In this document: positions 40,893 to 50,791 of the stretch, in pieces | Layout: each line of letters starts with the position of its first letter | Numbering within the stretch: the stretch's first letter is position 1 | Source: Puia sp. | GTDB lineage: Bacteria; Bacteroidota; Bacteroidia; Chitinophagales; Chitinophagaceae | NCBI GenBank assembly: GCA_031292515.1 | Contig: JARLGZ010000269.1 | Coordinates: 124,001 to 188,000, forward strand | Direction: 5' to 3' | Length of the DNA: 64,000 nt | Position numbers and translations under genes: made by a program | Notes under the pieces: generated by a model | What the model saw: the letters and a program-made list of their open reading frames with translations, nothing else | The model's database searches: none | What the model was told of the DNA's origin: nothing

Positions 40893-42276
40893 TAAGGTGC
40901 GAGGCGCGGCGATGGCTGCGCTAATGTCCCTTCCGCTCCCTTTGACAATATACGCCCAGGGCCAACCCGCGACGACACAGCCGCCATCCGGCCAGGCCCC
41001 GCAACAGGGCCGGAATATATACCGCTTCTCGCTGAAAGAAGCCATCGACTACGGTAGCAAGAACAGTGTAAAGGTGAAAAATGCTCTGCTGGACTATCAG
41101 ATACAGGAGCAAAGCAACCGTGCTACAACCTCCCAGGCCCTGCCCCAGATCACCGGAACCGCCGGCATCACCGACTATCTGCAGATCCCGATCACACCCG
41201 TGCCGGGAGCCTTTTTGAGCCCGCCGCAATCCGGTTTCATCCCACTCAAATTCCAGACCCAATATACCTCTTCGGGAAGCGTCACCCTGAAACAGGTACT
41301 TTTCGACGGACAGGTCTTTGTCGGGTTACAGGCCCGCCAGGCTTCCCTGGACTACTATCGGAAGAGCCAGGAAGTCACCGAACAGAGCCTGCGTGCAAAT
41401 ATTTATAAAGTATACTACCAACTGCTCCTGAGCAGGATACAGACCGAACTGATCGATGCCAATATCGCAAAGGTCCGGGAGTTGCTGAACAACACTACGC
41501 AGATGTTCAAAAATGGTTTCGCCGAACAACTGGATATAGACAAGGCCTCGGTACAGCTTACCAATTTCGAATCGCAGAAGTTACAGGTCAACTATAATAT
41601 AGACAATGGCTATCTGGGTCTGAAAGTCCTGATGGGCATGCCCATCCGCGACTCGCTCGTACTGACGGATACCCTGACCGACGACATGATCCGGGATGCA
41701 GCCATGAATGATGCCTTCCAATACACAGACCGGCGGGATTACCAGTTGCTGCAGATCAACAGGCATCTCAACGAGTACGATATCAAACGATACAAAAAGG
41801 AATATATCCCGACGGCCTCGTTCTCTGCAAACTATAGCCAGAACAACTACGGCAACACACTGAACCTGTTCCAGGGCAATGCCTGGTTCCCCTCCACCTA
41901 TATCGCGCTCAACATCAATATACCCATCTTCGACGGCTTCTATAAGGATGCGAATATCCAAAAATCGAAATACGCCCTGCGCCAGACGGAAAACAACCTG
42001 GAGGCCCTGAAGATCAGTATCGATAACGACGTCAAACAGGCACAGCTGAAATTCAACTCCTCGCTGGCAACGCTGGACTACGAAAAAAAGAACATGACAC
42101 TGGCGGAGAGCGTCTACAACCAGACCCGGAAAAAATTTGAGCAGGGATTGGGCTCCAACACCGAGATCACCTCGGCGCAGGCAGACCTGACACAGGCTCA
42201 GAATAACTATCTGAATGCCTTGTACAACGCTGTCGTAGCCAAAGTCGACTATCAGAATTCCATCGGTAAATTATAA
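40876..42276 (+). CDS. TolC-family outer membrane efflux protein
   Basis: A 466-residue outer membrane channel component. A signal peptide (about residues 1-29, ending TIYAQ) and a Pro/Gln-rich linker precede two outer-membrane efflux repeats with long helices, such as LKEAIDYGSKNSVKVKNALLDYQIQEQ and the C-terminal TLAESVYNQTRKKFEQGLGSNTEITSAQADLTQAQNNYLNAL. The ATG at 40876 lies within the end of tetR. It should dock to the adaptor and RND permease encoded next, forming a tripartite pump. Confidence 0.93.
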   Translation: MNTRFSKVRGAAMAALMSLPLPLTIYAQGQPATTQPPSGQAPQQGRNIYRFSLKEAIDYGSKNSVKVKNALLDYQIQEQSNRATTSQALPQITGTAGITDYLQIPITPVPGAFLSPPQSGFIPLKFQTQYTSSGSVTLKQVLFDGQVFVGLQARQASLDYYRKSQEVTEQSLRANIYKVYYQLLLSRIQTELIDANIAKVRELLNNTTQMFKNGFAEQLDIDKASVQLTNFESQKLQVNYNIDNGYLGLKVLMGMPIRDSLVLTDTLTDDMIRDAAMNDAFQYTDRRDYQLLQINRHLNEYDIKRYKKEYIPTASFSANYSQNNYGNTLNLFQGNAWFPSTYIALNINIPIFDGFYKDANIQKSKYALRQTENNLEALKISIDNDVKQAQLKFNSSLATLDYEKKNMTLAESVYNQTRKKFEQGLGSNTEITSAQADLTQAQNNYLNALYNAVVAKVDYQNSIGKL

Positions 42277-42307
42277 GCTAACCCACCAACAGAATAGAAC
42301 ACTTAAA

Positions 42308-43480
42308 ATGAATAACATGAACAAGATACTAACTGTCAAAATACTGGCCGTTGTCTTCGTCTCCTCCCTCTTCCTGACATCATGTGGAACTGATGCTGCA
42401 AGCGGCAAGGGTTCGCTGGAAAATAAGAAAAAGCAACTGGCTGCCCTGAAGGACCAGCAGGATCAACTGGATAAGAAAGTCTCCGCGCTTGAAAAAGAGA
42501 TCCTCAAAGAAGACCCTTCGGCTGTTCCCGAAAAACCAAAGCTCGTCGCACTGACCGCCCTTGCACCCGTATCATTTACACACTATATCGACCTGCAGGG
42601 AAATGTCGATGCCGTGAACACCTCCTATATCTCTCCCCGTGGTAGCGGCGGCGTCGTCAGGGCGGCTTACGTCCTGAAAGGAGATCCCGTAAAAAAAGGA
42701 CAACTCCTGTTGAAACTCGACGACGCCATACAACGCCAGCAGCTCGTCAACGCACAGACCCAGCTGAGCTATGCCAAAGACTTGTATGCACGCCGTAAAA
42801 ATCTCTGGGACCAGAAGATAGGCATGGAAGTCGACCTGATCAACGCAAAGAACCAGGTCGATCAGATGGAAAGCCAGCTGAAGATCGCCCAGGAACAACT
42901 CGATTTTACAAACGTATACGCGGATATCACCGGGGTAGTGGACGATATCACCATAAAAGTGGGTGAGAGTTTCGCACCGGGCAGCCAGCAACTACGCCTC
43001 GTGAATACGAACAATCTCAAAGTGGTCGTGCAGGTCCCCGAAGGATACCAGGAACGGGTGAGAGTGGGTACCCCGGTAAAGATCGCCTTCCCCGGCTTAA
43101 ACAACAAGATCGTCACCGGTACCGTGCACGTTACGGGTAAAGTGATCAATACAGGCAGCCGTACCTTTGCGGTTGAAATAAGGATTCCAAACGACAAGGA
43201 TATACGCGCCAACCAGGTAGCGGTCGTTAAGATCCAGGATTATACAGCGAACAATGCCCTCACCATCCCCGTCAATACGCTGCAGACGGATGAGAAAGGA
43301 AAATATGTGCTGGTGGGAGTGACCGATAATGGCAAGACGCATGCAAAAAAGAAAACAGTAACGATTGGCCAGCTATACGCCGACAAGATAGAAGTGAAGG
43401 GCGGACTGCAGTCGGGCGACCAATTGATCACAGACGGTTTCCAGGGTTTGTATGATGGGCAACTGATCACGACTAACTAA
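42308..43480 (+). CDS. RND efflux periplasmic adaptor subunit (lipoprotein)
   Basis: A 390-residue membrane fusion protein. The signal ends in a lipobox (FLTSCGTDA). A predicted coiled coil in residues about 35-65 (ENKKKQLAALKDQQDQLDKKVSALEKEI) precedes the lipoyl/barrel-sandwich region (YISPRGSGGVVRAAYVLKGDPVKKGQLLLKLDD), the hairpin helices (about 140-200), the beta-barrel and a membrane-proximal C-terminal domain. The early extra coiled coil before the lipoyl half is unusual for AcrA-type adaptors but common in this phylum. It lies 31 bp after the TolC gene. Confidence 0.93.
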   Translation: MNNMNKILTVKILAVVFVSSLFLTSCGTDAASGKGSLENKKKQLAALKDQQDQLDKKVSALEKEILKEDPSAVPEKPKLVALTALAPVSFTHYIDLQGNVDAVNTSYISPRGSGGVVRAAYVLKGDPVKKGQLLLKLDDAIQRQQLVNAQTQLSYAKDLYARRKNLWDQKIGMEVDLINAKNQVDQMESQLKIAQEQLDFTNVYADITGVVDDITIKVGESFAPGSQQLRLVNTNNLKVVVQVPEGYQERVRVGTPVKIAFPGLNNKIVTGTVHVTGKVINTGSRTFAVEIRIPNDKDIRANQVAVVKIQDYTANNALTIPVNTLQTDEKGKYVLVGVTDNGKTHAKKKTVTIGQLYADKIEVKGGLQSGDQLITDGFQGLYDGQLITTN

Positions 43481-43513
43481 GGATCACGACTAACAAAATT
43501 TAAAACACCACAC

Positions 43514-46500
43514 ATGAGCGTTTTAGAAAACTTGACAGATAAATTTAAACAGTTCGGGCCTACCAGCTGGAGTATAAAGAATAAAACAGCCATTTATTTA
43601 CTCATGCTCATCGTGAGCGGCTGGGGTGTCTTCCAGTTTGTAACGCTTCCCAAAGAGCAATTCCCGGACATCGTGATACCTACCATCTATGTATCCACCA
43701 TCTATACAGGGAACTCTCCAAAAGATATGGAGAACCTCGTCACACGCCCGATCGAGAAACAGATAAAAAGCATCACGGGAGCCAAGATCAAAAAATTCAC
43801 CAGCACCTCCCAGCAGGACTATTCCGCGATCGTCGTGGAATTCGAGACGGATGTCCAGACAGACGTGGCGCTGCAGAAAGTAAAGGACGCCGTCGATAAG
43901 GCGAAACAGGATCTGCCTACCGACCTCACCCAGGAGCCGACGGCACTGGAGGTGAGTTTCTCCGACCAGCCGATCATGTACGTCAATATTAGTGGAGACT
44001 ACGATCAGCAACGACTGAAAAAGTTCGCCGACGATATGAAGGACAAGTTGGAAGAACTACCGGAACTAAACCGCGTTGACATCGTCGGTGCACCGGAAAG
44101 AGAGTTCCAGATCAATGTAGACAACTATAAGATGCGGAGCGCCAATCTCGGCTTCGACGATATCGACAATGCCGTAAAGGGCGAAAACCTGGATATTTCC
44201 GGCGGCTTGCTGGATGTTGGAAATATGAAACGAAATCTCCAGCTGAAAGGACAGTTTCATACCGCACAGGACATTTCGCAGATCATCGTCCGTAGCCCCA
44301 ACGGTGGGGGTGCGGTATATCTGAAAGACATTGCCACCATCAGGGACACGATCAAAGACCGCGAAAGCTATGCCCGTCTGGATGGCAAGAATGTGGTGAC
44401 CCTGAACATCATCAAGCGCTCCGGTGAAAACCTGATCCAGACTTCAGACGATGTAAAAAGCACCGTAGAGGAAATGCGCGCGTCCTATCCCAAGGACCTG
44501 AATATCGTCGTGACCGGCGATTTGAGCACAAAGACCCGCACCTCCTTCGATGATCTGGTCAACTCGATCATTATCGGCTTTATATTGGTGCTCATCATTC
44601 TCATGTTTTTCATGGGTGTCGTCAATGCCTTCTTCGTAGCCTTATCGGTTCCATTGAGTATGTTCGTTGCCTTTGTGTTCCTGCCCGCTGCGGACATTCT
44701 GATTGGAACGCATGTAACCCTCAACTTTATCGTACTCTTCGCCTTACTGTTCGGTTTGGGTATCATCGTGGATGACGCCATCGTGGTCATCGAAAATACA
44801 CATCGTATTTTCACCCAGGGAAAAGGCAAGATTGACGTCCAGCGTTCGGCCATGATGGCCGCCGGAGAGGTCTTTATTCCGGTATTCGCGGGTACGTTGA
44901 CTACGCTCGCTCCTTTTGTCCCTTTATTATTCTGGCCGGGCATCATAGGCAAGTTCATGGTATACCTCCCGGCCATGCTGATCTTCACGCTGACGGCTTC
45001 GCTGATCGTGGCATTTATCATGAACCCGGTCTTTGCGGTGGATTTCATGAACCACCCGGAAGAAGAGGGTCAGCGATCAAAATTCAGTATTTTCAAAACA
45101 CCCGGGTTCTGGATAGCCGTGATTTTGGGTGTTGGGTTGGATTTTATGGGGGCTACCTTCCTGGGCAATCTCCTTTTATGCATTGTCATCCTGGTCCTGC
45201 TCAATAAATTTGTATTCGATGCCTTGATCCACGGCTTTCAGAACAGGGTCTTGCCCTGGATCATGGGTCATTATGAGAGCCTGTTACGATGGGCCCTTAA
45301 GGGATGGCGCCCCGCTTGGCTCCTGTTCAGCACCTTCCTCCTGCTTATTTTTTCTTTTATGTTGTTTGGCGCCCGGAATGTACAGGTCGTTTTCTTTCCG
45401 AAAGGGGATCCCAACCAGGTCTACGTCTATCTGAAACTTCCGGTCGGCACAAACGTTGATTATACCGACTCGGTGACCAAAGTATTGGAAACACGCGTGT
45501 ACAAGGTATTGGATATGGAAAACGGGAAAAAGAACCCGGTCGTGGAAAGTGTGATCAGCAATGTCGCGATCGGTGCGAGCGACCCGACCAGCGGCGACCA
45601 GAGCACCCACCCGGAACTGGGGCGCATACAGGTCTCGTTCGTCGAATTCGCAAAACGAAACGGAGTGGTCACCGCCCGCTACCTGGATTCCATCCGGGCC
45701 GTCATGAAAGGGATACCCGGCGCGGAAATATCCGTTGACCAGGAGCAGAACGGACCTCCTACCGATCCGCCCGTAAATATCGAAGTGGCCAGCGAAGATT
45801 TCGACAACCTGATCAAGACAGCCGTCTCCCTGAAAAACTACCTGGATTCCGTCCAGACACCCGGTGTCGAGGAACTGAAGATGGATATAGACCTGACCAA
45901 TCCCGAGATCACGCTGACGGTGGATCGTCAACGGGCCATGACGGAAGGCGTAAGCTCGTCCCAGATCGGCCAGACCTTGAGAACAGCCGTCTTTGGAAAA
46001 GAGTCTTCAAAGATCAAAGAAGGGAAGGACGAATATAAAATATACATCCGAAACCTCGAATCCCAGCGGAAGAACCTGATCGACCTGTTGAATATGAATA
46101 TCACTTTCAGGGATCTCGCAGGCGGCGGCGCCATCAAAAATGTGCCGATCAGCTCCCTGGTGAAAGTGGACTATACCAGCACCCTGGGTAGTGTGAAGCG
46201 CAAAAACCAGAAGCGCGTGATTACCCTGAAATCCAATGTACTCAATGGATATACGCCTACGGCGGTCAACCTGCAACTGGCGAAATCGATCGCCGACTTT
46301 AAAGGCAAGGCGGATGGAGTCACCATCAAACAGACCGGTGAAGGCGAGCAACAGGCAGAAACAGGAGCGTTCCTGTTGAAAGCGCTCGTCATCGCCCTGA
46401 TGGCTATCCTCCTGATCCTGGTTCTGCAATTCAATTCCGTGAGCAAATCGGTGATCATCCTTACCGAGATCCTGTTTAGCGTGATCGGGGTGATCCTGGG

Positions 46501-47092
46501 CTTTGCCATCACGAAGATGGAAGTGTCCGTCATCATGACGGGTCTGGGTATCGTGGGTCTTGCCGGTATCGTGGTGAAGAACGGGATCCTGGTGATAGAG
46601 TTTACCGATGAATTGCGCGGAAGAGGGATGAAGACAAGAGAAGCAGTGATAGAAGCGGGAAAGACCCGTATCATCCCCGTGTTGCTGACAGCCATGGCTG
46701 CGATCCTGGCCCTGATACCTCTGGCGGTAGGGTTCAATATCAATTTCGTCACCCTCTTCTCCGAGCTCAACCCGCATATCTACTTTGGTGGCGACAATGC
46801 CGTTTTCTGGAAACCGCTGTCCTGGACGATCATCTTCGGACTGGCCTTCGCCTTCTTTATGACCCTCTTCATGGTCCCCAGCATGTATCTGATTGCAGAG
46901 CGTCTGCGGCGGCCCATGCGTCGTCACTTTGGCGGCAAATGGATCTCCTTCCTGGGAATTCCTCCCTTTACTTTCCTGTTCATTCTCCTCGTATTCTGGA
47001 CGATGATCATGCATAGCGTGGAAGTCGGCAGGCGGAGAAGAAGATTGAGGGACAGAGGAACCGATGCGACCTGGGTAGGGTCCTGGTTTTAG
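43514..47092 (+). CDS. RND efflux transporter permease subunit
   Basis: A 1192-residue proton-driven pump of the AcrB/MexB superfamily. Proton-relay residues are present: the Asp pair in GLGIIVDDAIVVIENTHR and the Lys in GLAGIVVKNGILVIEF. The two large periplasmic loops follow TM1 and TM7. At about residues 510-580 an acidic loop plus two extra hydrophobic segments (KTPGFWIAVILGVGLDFMGATFLGNLLL) lie between the sixth and seventh usual helices. The C-terminus has a further membrane segment and an Arg-rich tail (GRRRRRLRDRG). This makes it about 140 residues longer than AcrB. Substrate range is not predictable. Confidence 0.94.
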   Translation: MSVLENLTDKFKQFGPTSWSIKNKTAIYLLMLIVSGWGVFQFVTLPKEQFPDIVIPTIYVSTIYTGNSPKDMENLVTRPIEKQIKSITGAKIKKFTSTSQQDYSAIVVEFETDVQTDVALQKVKDAVDKAKQDLPTDLTQEPTALEVSFSDQPIMYVNISGDYDQQRLKKFADDMKDKLEELPELNRVDIVGAPEREFQINVDNYKMRSANLGFDDIDNAVKGENLDISGGLLDVGNMKRNLQLKGQFHTAQDISQIIVRSPNGGGAVYLKDIATIRDTIKDRESYARLDGKNVVTLNIIKRSGENLIQTSDDVKSTVEEMRASYPKDLNIVVTGDLSTKTRTSFDDLVNSIIIGFILVLIILMFFMGVVNAFFVALSVPLSMFVAFVFLPAADILIGTHVTLNFIVLFALLFGLGIIVDDAIVVIENTHRIFTQGKGKIDVQRSAMMAAGEVFIPVFAGTLTTLAPFVPLLFWPGIIGKFMVYLPAMLIFTLTASLIVAFIMNPVFAVDFMNHPEEEGQRSKFSIFKTPGFWIAVILGVGLDFMGATFLGNLLLCIVILVLLNKFVFDALIHGFQNRVLPWIMGHYESLLRWALKGWRPAWLLFSTFLLLIFSFMLFGARNVQVVFFPKGDPNQVYVYLKLPVGTNVDYTDSVTKVLETRVYKVLDMENGKKNPVVESVISNVAIGASDPTSGDQSTHPELGRIQVSFVEFAKRNGVVTARYLDSIRAVMKGIPGAEISVDQEQNGPPTDPPVNIEVASEDFDNLIKTAVSLKNYLDSVQTPGVEELKMDIDLTNPEITLTVDRQRAMTEGVSSSQIGQTLRTAVFGKESSKIKEGKDEYKIYIRNLESQRKNLIDLLNMNITFRDLAGGGAIKNVPISSLVKVDYTSTLGSVKRKNQKRVITLKSNVLNGYTPTAVNLQLAKSIADFKGKADGVTIKQTGEGEQQAETGAFLLKALVIALMAILLILVLQFNSVSKSVIILTEILFSVIGVILGFAITKMEVSVIMTGLGIVGLAGIVVKNGILVIEFTDELRGRGMKTREAVIEAGKTRIIPVLLTAMAAILALIPLAVGFNINFVTLFSELNPHIYFGGDNAVFWKPLSWTIIFGLAFAFFMTLFMVPSMYLIAERLRRPMRRHFGGKWISFLGIPPFTFLFILLVFWTMIMHSVEVGRRRRRLRDRGTDATWVGSWF

Positions 47093-47102
47093 GCAGAATC
47101 CG

Positions 47103-47133
47103 GGTCGACCGGCGAATATGTAACCGGTCGACC
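47103..47133. terminator. 10-bp inverted repeat after the RND gene
   Basis: GGTCGACCGG and CCGGTCGACC flank an 11-base loop, 10 bp after the permease stop. The stem is strong and GC-rich; the following bases (GCTCATGAAATTTT) contain only a short T run. It is a likely terminator or mRNA-stabilising hairpin for the efflux operon. Confidence 0.6.
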
Positions 47134-47192
47134 GCTCATGAAATTTTAACATGGGAAAATCCCGTCTCCTATTAATTTTATAGAAAATTTTT

Positions 47193-47996
47193 ATGAGAAA
47201 CAATCACGAAATAGACTACAAAATATACGGGGAAGAACTCCAGTTCGTCGAGATCGAACTGGACCCCAACGAGACTGTTATCGGCGAACCCGGTGGCTTC
47301 ATGATGATGGACGATGGCATAGAAATGCAGACCCTCTTCGGCGACGGCTCCTCCGCTTCGCAACAAGGCGGCCTGCTCGGACGGCTGATGAATGCCGGCA
47401 AACGAGTGCTGGTAGGAGAGAACCTGTTCATGACGGCCTTTACGAATATCGGACAGGGCAAGAAGCGCGTCAGCTTTGCCGCACCCTATACCGGCAAGAT
47501 CATAGCCCTCGACCTCCAGCAACTCGGGGGAACGATCATCGCCCAGAAAGACGCCTTCCTCTGTGCCGCAAAAGGGGTGAGCATCGGCATCGCCTTCCAG
47601 CGCAGACTGGGTACCGGCATCTTTGGAGGCGAAGGCTTTATCATGGAGAAGCTGGACGGGGACGGCCTGGCCTTCGTACACGCCGGCGGTTATATCATCG
47701 AAAAAGAACTACAACCCGGCGAAGTGCTAAAAGTCGATACCGGCTGCGTCGTGGCCTTCCAACCCTCGGTGGACTTCGATATCGAGTTCATCAAGGGAAT
47801 CCGCAACTGGATGTTCGGAGGAGAAGGTCTCTTCTTCGCAAGGATGAGCGGCCCCGGAAAAGTCTGGCTGCAATCCCTGCCGATCAGCCGCCTGGCCAGC
47901 CGGATCATCCAATACAGCCCCCAGTTCGGAAGCCGCCGCGAAGAAGGCAGCATCCTCGGCGGCCTGGGCAACCTCCTCGACGGGGACGGCTATTAA
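47193..47996 (+). CDS. AIM24/TIGR00266 family protein
   Basis: A 267-residue member of the AIM24 (TIGR00266) family, a single-stranded beta-helix-like fold of trimeric cytoplasmic proteins with unknown function. Typical segments are YKIYGEELQFVEIELDPNETVIGEPGGFMMMDDGI, FAAPYTGKIIALDL, CAAKGVSIGIAFQRRLGTGIFGGEGFIMEKLDGDGLAFVHAGG and GCVVAFQPSVDFDIEFIKGIRNWMFGGEGLFFARMSGPGKVWLQSLP. It stands alone between the efflux operon and the BI-1 gene. A strong two-way terminator follows. Confidence 0.9.
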   Translation: MRNNHEIDYKIYGEELQFVEIELDPNETVIGEPGGFMMMDDGIEMQTLFGDGSSASQQGGLLGRLMNAGKRVLVGENLFMTAFTNIGQGKKRVSFAAPYTGKIIALDLQQLGGTIIAQKDAFLCAAKGVSIGIAFQRRLGTGIFGGEGFIMEKLDGDGLAFVHAGGYIIEKELQPGEVLKVDTGCVVAFQPSVDFDIEFIKGIRNWMFGGEGLFFARMSGPGKVWLQSLPISRLASRIIQYSPQFGSRREEGSILGGLGNLLDGDGY

Positions 47997-48060
47997 GCCC
48001 CGGTCTCCCCTGGCCGGGTATAAATACAGTTCGGGCTCTCGTAAGAAAATCTTTAAATAA

Positions 48061-48087
48061 AAAGCCCCCGGTTCACCGGGGGCTTTT
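48061..48087. terminator. Bidirectional intrinsic terminator
   Basis: AAAGCCCCCGG and CCGGGGGCTTT form a perfect 11-bp stem around the loop TTCA, with A and T tracts at both sides. It lies between the convergent AIM24 and BI-1 genes and should serve both. Confidence 0.92.
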
Positions 48088-48109
48088 ATCTCGACAAAGA
48101 ATATCTTTA

Positions 48110-48865
48110 TTACTTCCTGCTTGCGAATTTCGACAACAGGCGCAGGATCTCGATGTACAGCCACACGATCGTGACCAGCAGCCCGAAGGCGCAATACCAC
48201 TCCATATATTTAGGAGCTCCCTGCGCCGCTCCCTGTTCGATCATATCGAAATCGAGGATGAGGTTGAGCGCCGCGATGGCCACTATCACCAATGAGAAGA
48301 TAATGCCCAGGCTGCTGCCTTCGTGGATGAACGGCATGTCGATATTGAACATCCGCAACACCATCGCAATCAGGTAGAAGACCGCGATACCCAGCGTAGC
48401 AGTCATCACGATGGACTTAAACCGCTGCGTAGCCTGTATGACGCGGAAACGATACAGGGCATACATCGCAATGACGACACCGAAAGTCAGTCCCACCGCC
48501 TGCATAACGATGCCGGGTGCAACTTTCTCAAAGGCGTTGTTATATACTGCGGAGATACCGCCTACGAATACGCCCTCAAGCAGACCGTAAGCAGGAGCCA
48601 GCATCGGAGACCATTCTCTTTTAAAAATGATTACCAGGGCTACGACGAATCCGCCGATTGCGGAGCCTATCACCCAGGGAAGGATATTTTTGCCCTGGTA
48701 GAAAGCGCCCCATGTAAAAGATGCGGAAGCCATCACCATCAGGAATAAAAAGAAAAACTTATTCAGCGCACCTCTCTCGGTCATTACTTCCTGACCGGGG
48801 ATAACGACCTGGTTTTGAAATACCTTTTCACTAAGGGTAGGATTACCGGATTTAAAGAATGCCAT
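48110..48865 (-). CDS. Bax inhibitor-1/YccA family membrane protein
   Basis: A 251-residue multi-pass membrane protein. After about 35 soluble residues there are seven hydrophobic segments. The BI-1 signs are the region GLLEGVFVGGISAVYN, the IVMQAVGLTFGVVIAMYALYRF helix and the acidic residues in LNLILDFDMIEQGA plus the closing YMEWYCAFGLLVTIVWLYIEILRLLSKF. Bacterial relatives conduct Ca2+ in a pH-dependent manner in some cases; the role here is unknown. The C-terminus is conserved with Bacteroidota BI-1 proteins that end ILRLLSK. Confidence 0.9.
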   Translation of the reverse strand: MAFFKSGNPTLSEKVFQNQVVIPGQEVMTERGALNKFFFLFLMVMASASFTWGAFYQGKNILPWVIGSAIGGFVVALVIIFKREWSPMLAPAYGLLEGVFVGGISAVYNNAFEKVAPGIVMQAVGLTFGVVIAMYALYRFRVIQATQRFKSIVMTATLGIAVFYLIAMVLRMFNIDMPFIHEGSSLGIIFSLVIVAIAALNLILDFDMIEQGAAQGAPKYMEWYCAFGLLVTIVWLYIEILRLLSKFASRK

Positions 48866-49012
48866 AGTTTTAGAGTTTTATGACCTGCAATTTACAAAAT
48901 AGACAGGTATTCTCATAGCCTTTTACGCGCCATTTAACACGACGTTTTGTTATCATCGACACCGCCTGCCGGTGTTTCCGTTCTATCACACGATTATTAT
49001 TCCCGCGCCCGC

Positions 49013-50383
49013 TTACCTGCGCCGGTTCCTGTTTTGAGGAGGCCTTTTGGGGTCGCCGGGCGGTGGTGGGCCGCCGGGAGGAGTCCTGCCCTCTCCACCC
49101 TCTTTTTTTGGCTTATTATCCCTGTTGCCTTCACTATTACTATCCCTGGGCGGAGCATCCCTTGGCGGCATATTGCCTCTTCCCGCTGGTCCCCGGTTGT
49201 CGCCGCGCCCTTCCCTTTTCTCACCCCCGCCCCGGTTTTGCTGGTTGGACCGGTTGTTATTCTGCGAGCCAAACCGCTTCTTCCGGTCAGCCTTCTCCAA
49301 TGTCTTCAGGCTGATCTGACCGACCAGGTCGACAAAGCCGCTTTCTTCCTCCTTCGGCTTGCCGGTATTTATTTCCACCGGTTCAAGTCCTTCGGGGATA
49401 GTACCCTGGACATTCAGTTGCTTGATCTTTCTGACCCTTTCAATGGTCAGCGGGAATTGCTTGTTGCTATCCGGCAAGACATACCACATCAGGTTCTTAA
49501 ATATATCCTTCTTTATTAATATCGCTGTTCCTTTAGCCACCTGCAGCGTTTCCGTATTGTCCGGAAAGTTTTGCAGGGCGTCCAGGTAAGTATCGAGTTC
49601 GTAATTGAGACAGCATTTTAAACGACCACACTGACCGCTTAGTTTGCTTTGGTTGATGGAGAGGTTCTGGTAGCGGGCAGCCGTCGTATTCACAGACTTG
49701 AAATCGCTTAGCCAGGTACTGCAGCACAACTCCCTTCCGCAGCTGCCGATGCCGCCGACTTTTGCAGCCTCCTGACGCGCGCCGATCTGCCGCATTTCTA
49801 CTTTCAACCGGAACTCAGAGGCGAATATTTTGATAAGCTCCCTGAAATCCACGCGGTCGTCGGCGATATAGAAGAAGGTAGCCTTCCGGCCGTCGGCCTG
49901 GATCTCCACTTCGCTCATCTTCATATCCAGTTTCAACTGACGGGCGATGGCGCGGGATCTCACCATGGCCTCTTTTTCCCTGGCCTTGTTCTGCCGCATG
50001 ACCTCCAGATCTTTGTCGGTGGCCCGGCGCAGGATCTTTTTTATATCGGGGTTATTTTCCTCAACACCCTTTTTCTTCATCTGCAGCCGGACGACTTCCC
50101 CGGTGATCGTCACCGTGCCTACATCGAAACCGCTGACCCCTTCCACACTCACAATATCCCCTTTCTCGAAGATCTGCATGGTCGAATTACGATAAAAGTC
50201 TTTCCGGCTTCCCTGGTTAAAACTGATCTCTACGATCCTGCATCCGCTTTCAGGATCACTAAAAGGAAGATTTGACAACCAATCATGTACATTCAACCGG
50301 TTACAACCTCCGGTACTGCATCCACCGTTACTTTTACAGCCGGAAGGTTTCCCGCCGGCTGTACCACAATTGCTACAACCCAT
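49013..50383 (-). CDS. ricT: PSP1 domain protein, RicT/YaaT-like
   Basis: A 456-residue protein with a Cys-rich N-terminus (GCSNCGTAGGK, GGCSTGGCN), then a PSP1 domain (about 60-290) with CRIVEISFNQGSRKDFY, GGIGSCGRELCCSTWL and QCGRLKCCLNYE. In Bacillus, RicT with RicA and RicF binds 4Fe-4S clusters and affects RNA maturation by RNase Y; the conserved cysteines in the two CC motifs fit this. The C-terminal 90 residues are low-complexity, with Gly/Arg/Asn/Pro repeats (RGGGEKREGRGDNRGP, TPPGGPPPPGDP), suggesting an RNA-binding disordered tail. Start ATG 50383 (MGCSNC) over one two codons earlier. It is downstream of holB, as in related genomes, but with a 408-bp gap. Confidence 0.87.
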   Translation of the reverse strand: MGCSNCGTAGGKPSGCKSNGGCSTGGCNRLNVHDWLSNLPFSDPESGCRIVEISFNQGSRKDFYRNSTMQIFEKGDIVSVEGVSGFDVGTVTITGEVVRLQMKKKGVEENNPDIKKILRRATDKDLEVMRQNKAREKEAMVRSRAIARQLKLDMKMSEVEIQADGRKATFFYIADDRVDFRELIKIFASEFRLKVEMRQIGARQEAAKVGGIGSCGRELCCSTWLSDFKSVNTTAARYQNLSINQSKLSGQCGRLKCCLNYELDTYLDALQNFPDNTETLQVAKGTAILIKKDIFKNLMWYVLPDSNKQFPLTIERVRKIKQLNVQGTIPEGLEPVEINTGKPKEEESGFVDLVGQISLKTLEKADRKKRFGSQNNNRSNQQNRGGGEKREGRGDNRGPAGRGNMPPRDAPPRDSNSEGNRDNKPKKEGGEGRTPPGGPPPPGDPKRPPQNRNRRR

Positions 50384-50791
50384 ATCCAAATCGAATTAAC
50401 AATGAAGAATAAATAATGCGGGGAAGGATCCGTAACGTTATTACAGTGCACTTAAATCTTCCGGCCCTGACAATCAGCTGTTCTTCTTTGCCAGGAAAAA
50501 GGGACCGCCGGGATATAAAATATGCTTGCGCAAAATGACCTGCTAACGATTTGGATACATTCCTCACTGATCACCCTCTGCCGGCAACGCCCGGCATTCC
50601 TTCCTCCTCAGAAGCCCCTCTTGCAGGGCTATCAACAAATATACTACGAAACAGTGATTCGGGAACCGTAAATTTTGGGGATAAAAGCCTCTATTTCCCT
50701 CAGCTGACGCCAAAATGGAAGATTTTTAGCCAGGGCCGGGCGGATGGGATGCCGGCTCGGGTGGATCGGGAGCAGGAAGCGTCGGAGCCTG
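50384..50791. other. 408-bp gap between holB and ricT
   Basis: No supported gene is visible. Open frames here (a 64-codon one on the minus strand, 50373-50567, and a plus-strand one, 50551-50919, that runs into holB) have no family features. In other Bacteroidota a gldH-type gene often sits near ricT, but the gap is too small and no lipobox is present. I see no clear promoter or hairpin. Confidence 0.4.

Noticed and set aside
46007-47203. 398-codon minus-strand frame opposite the RND permease
   Set aside because: His/Asp/Gln-rich antisense translation typical of GC-biased third positions; the real gene is certain.
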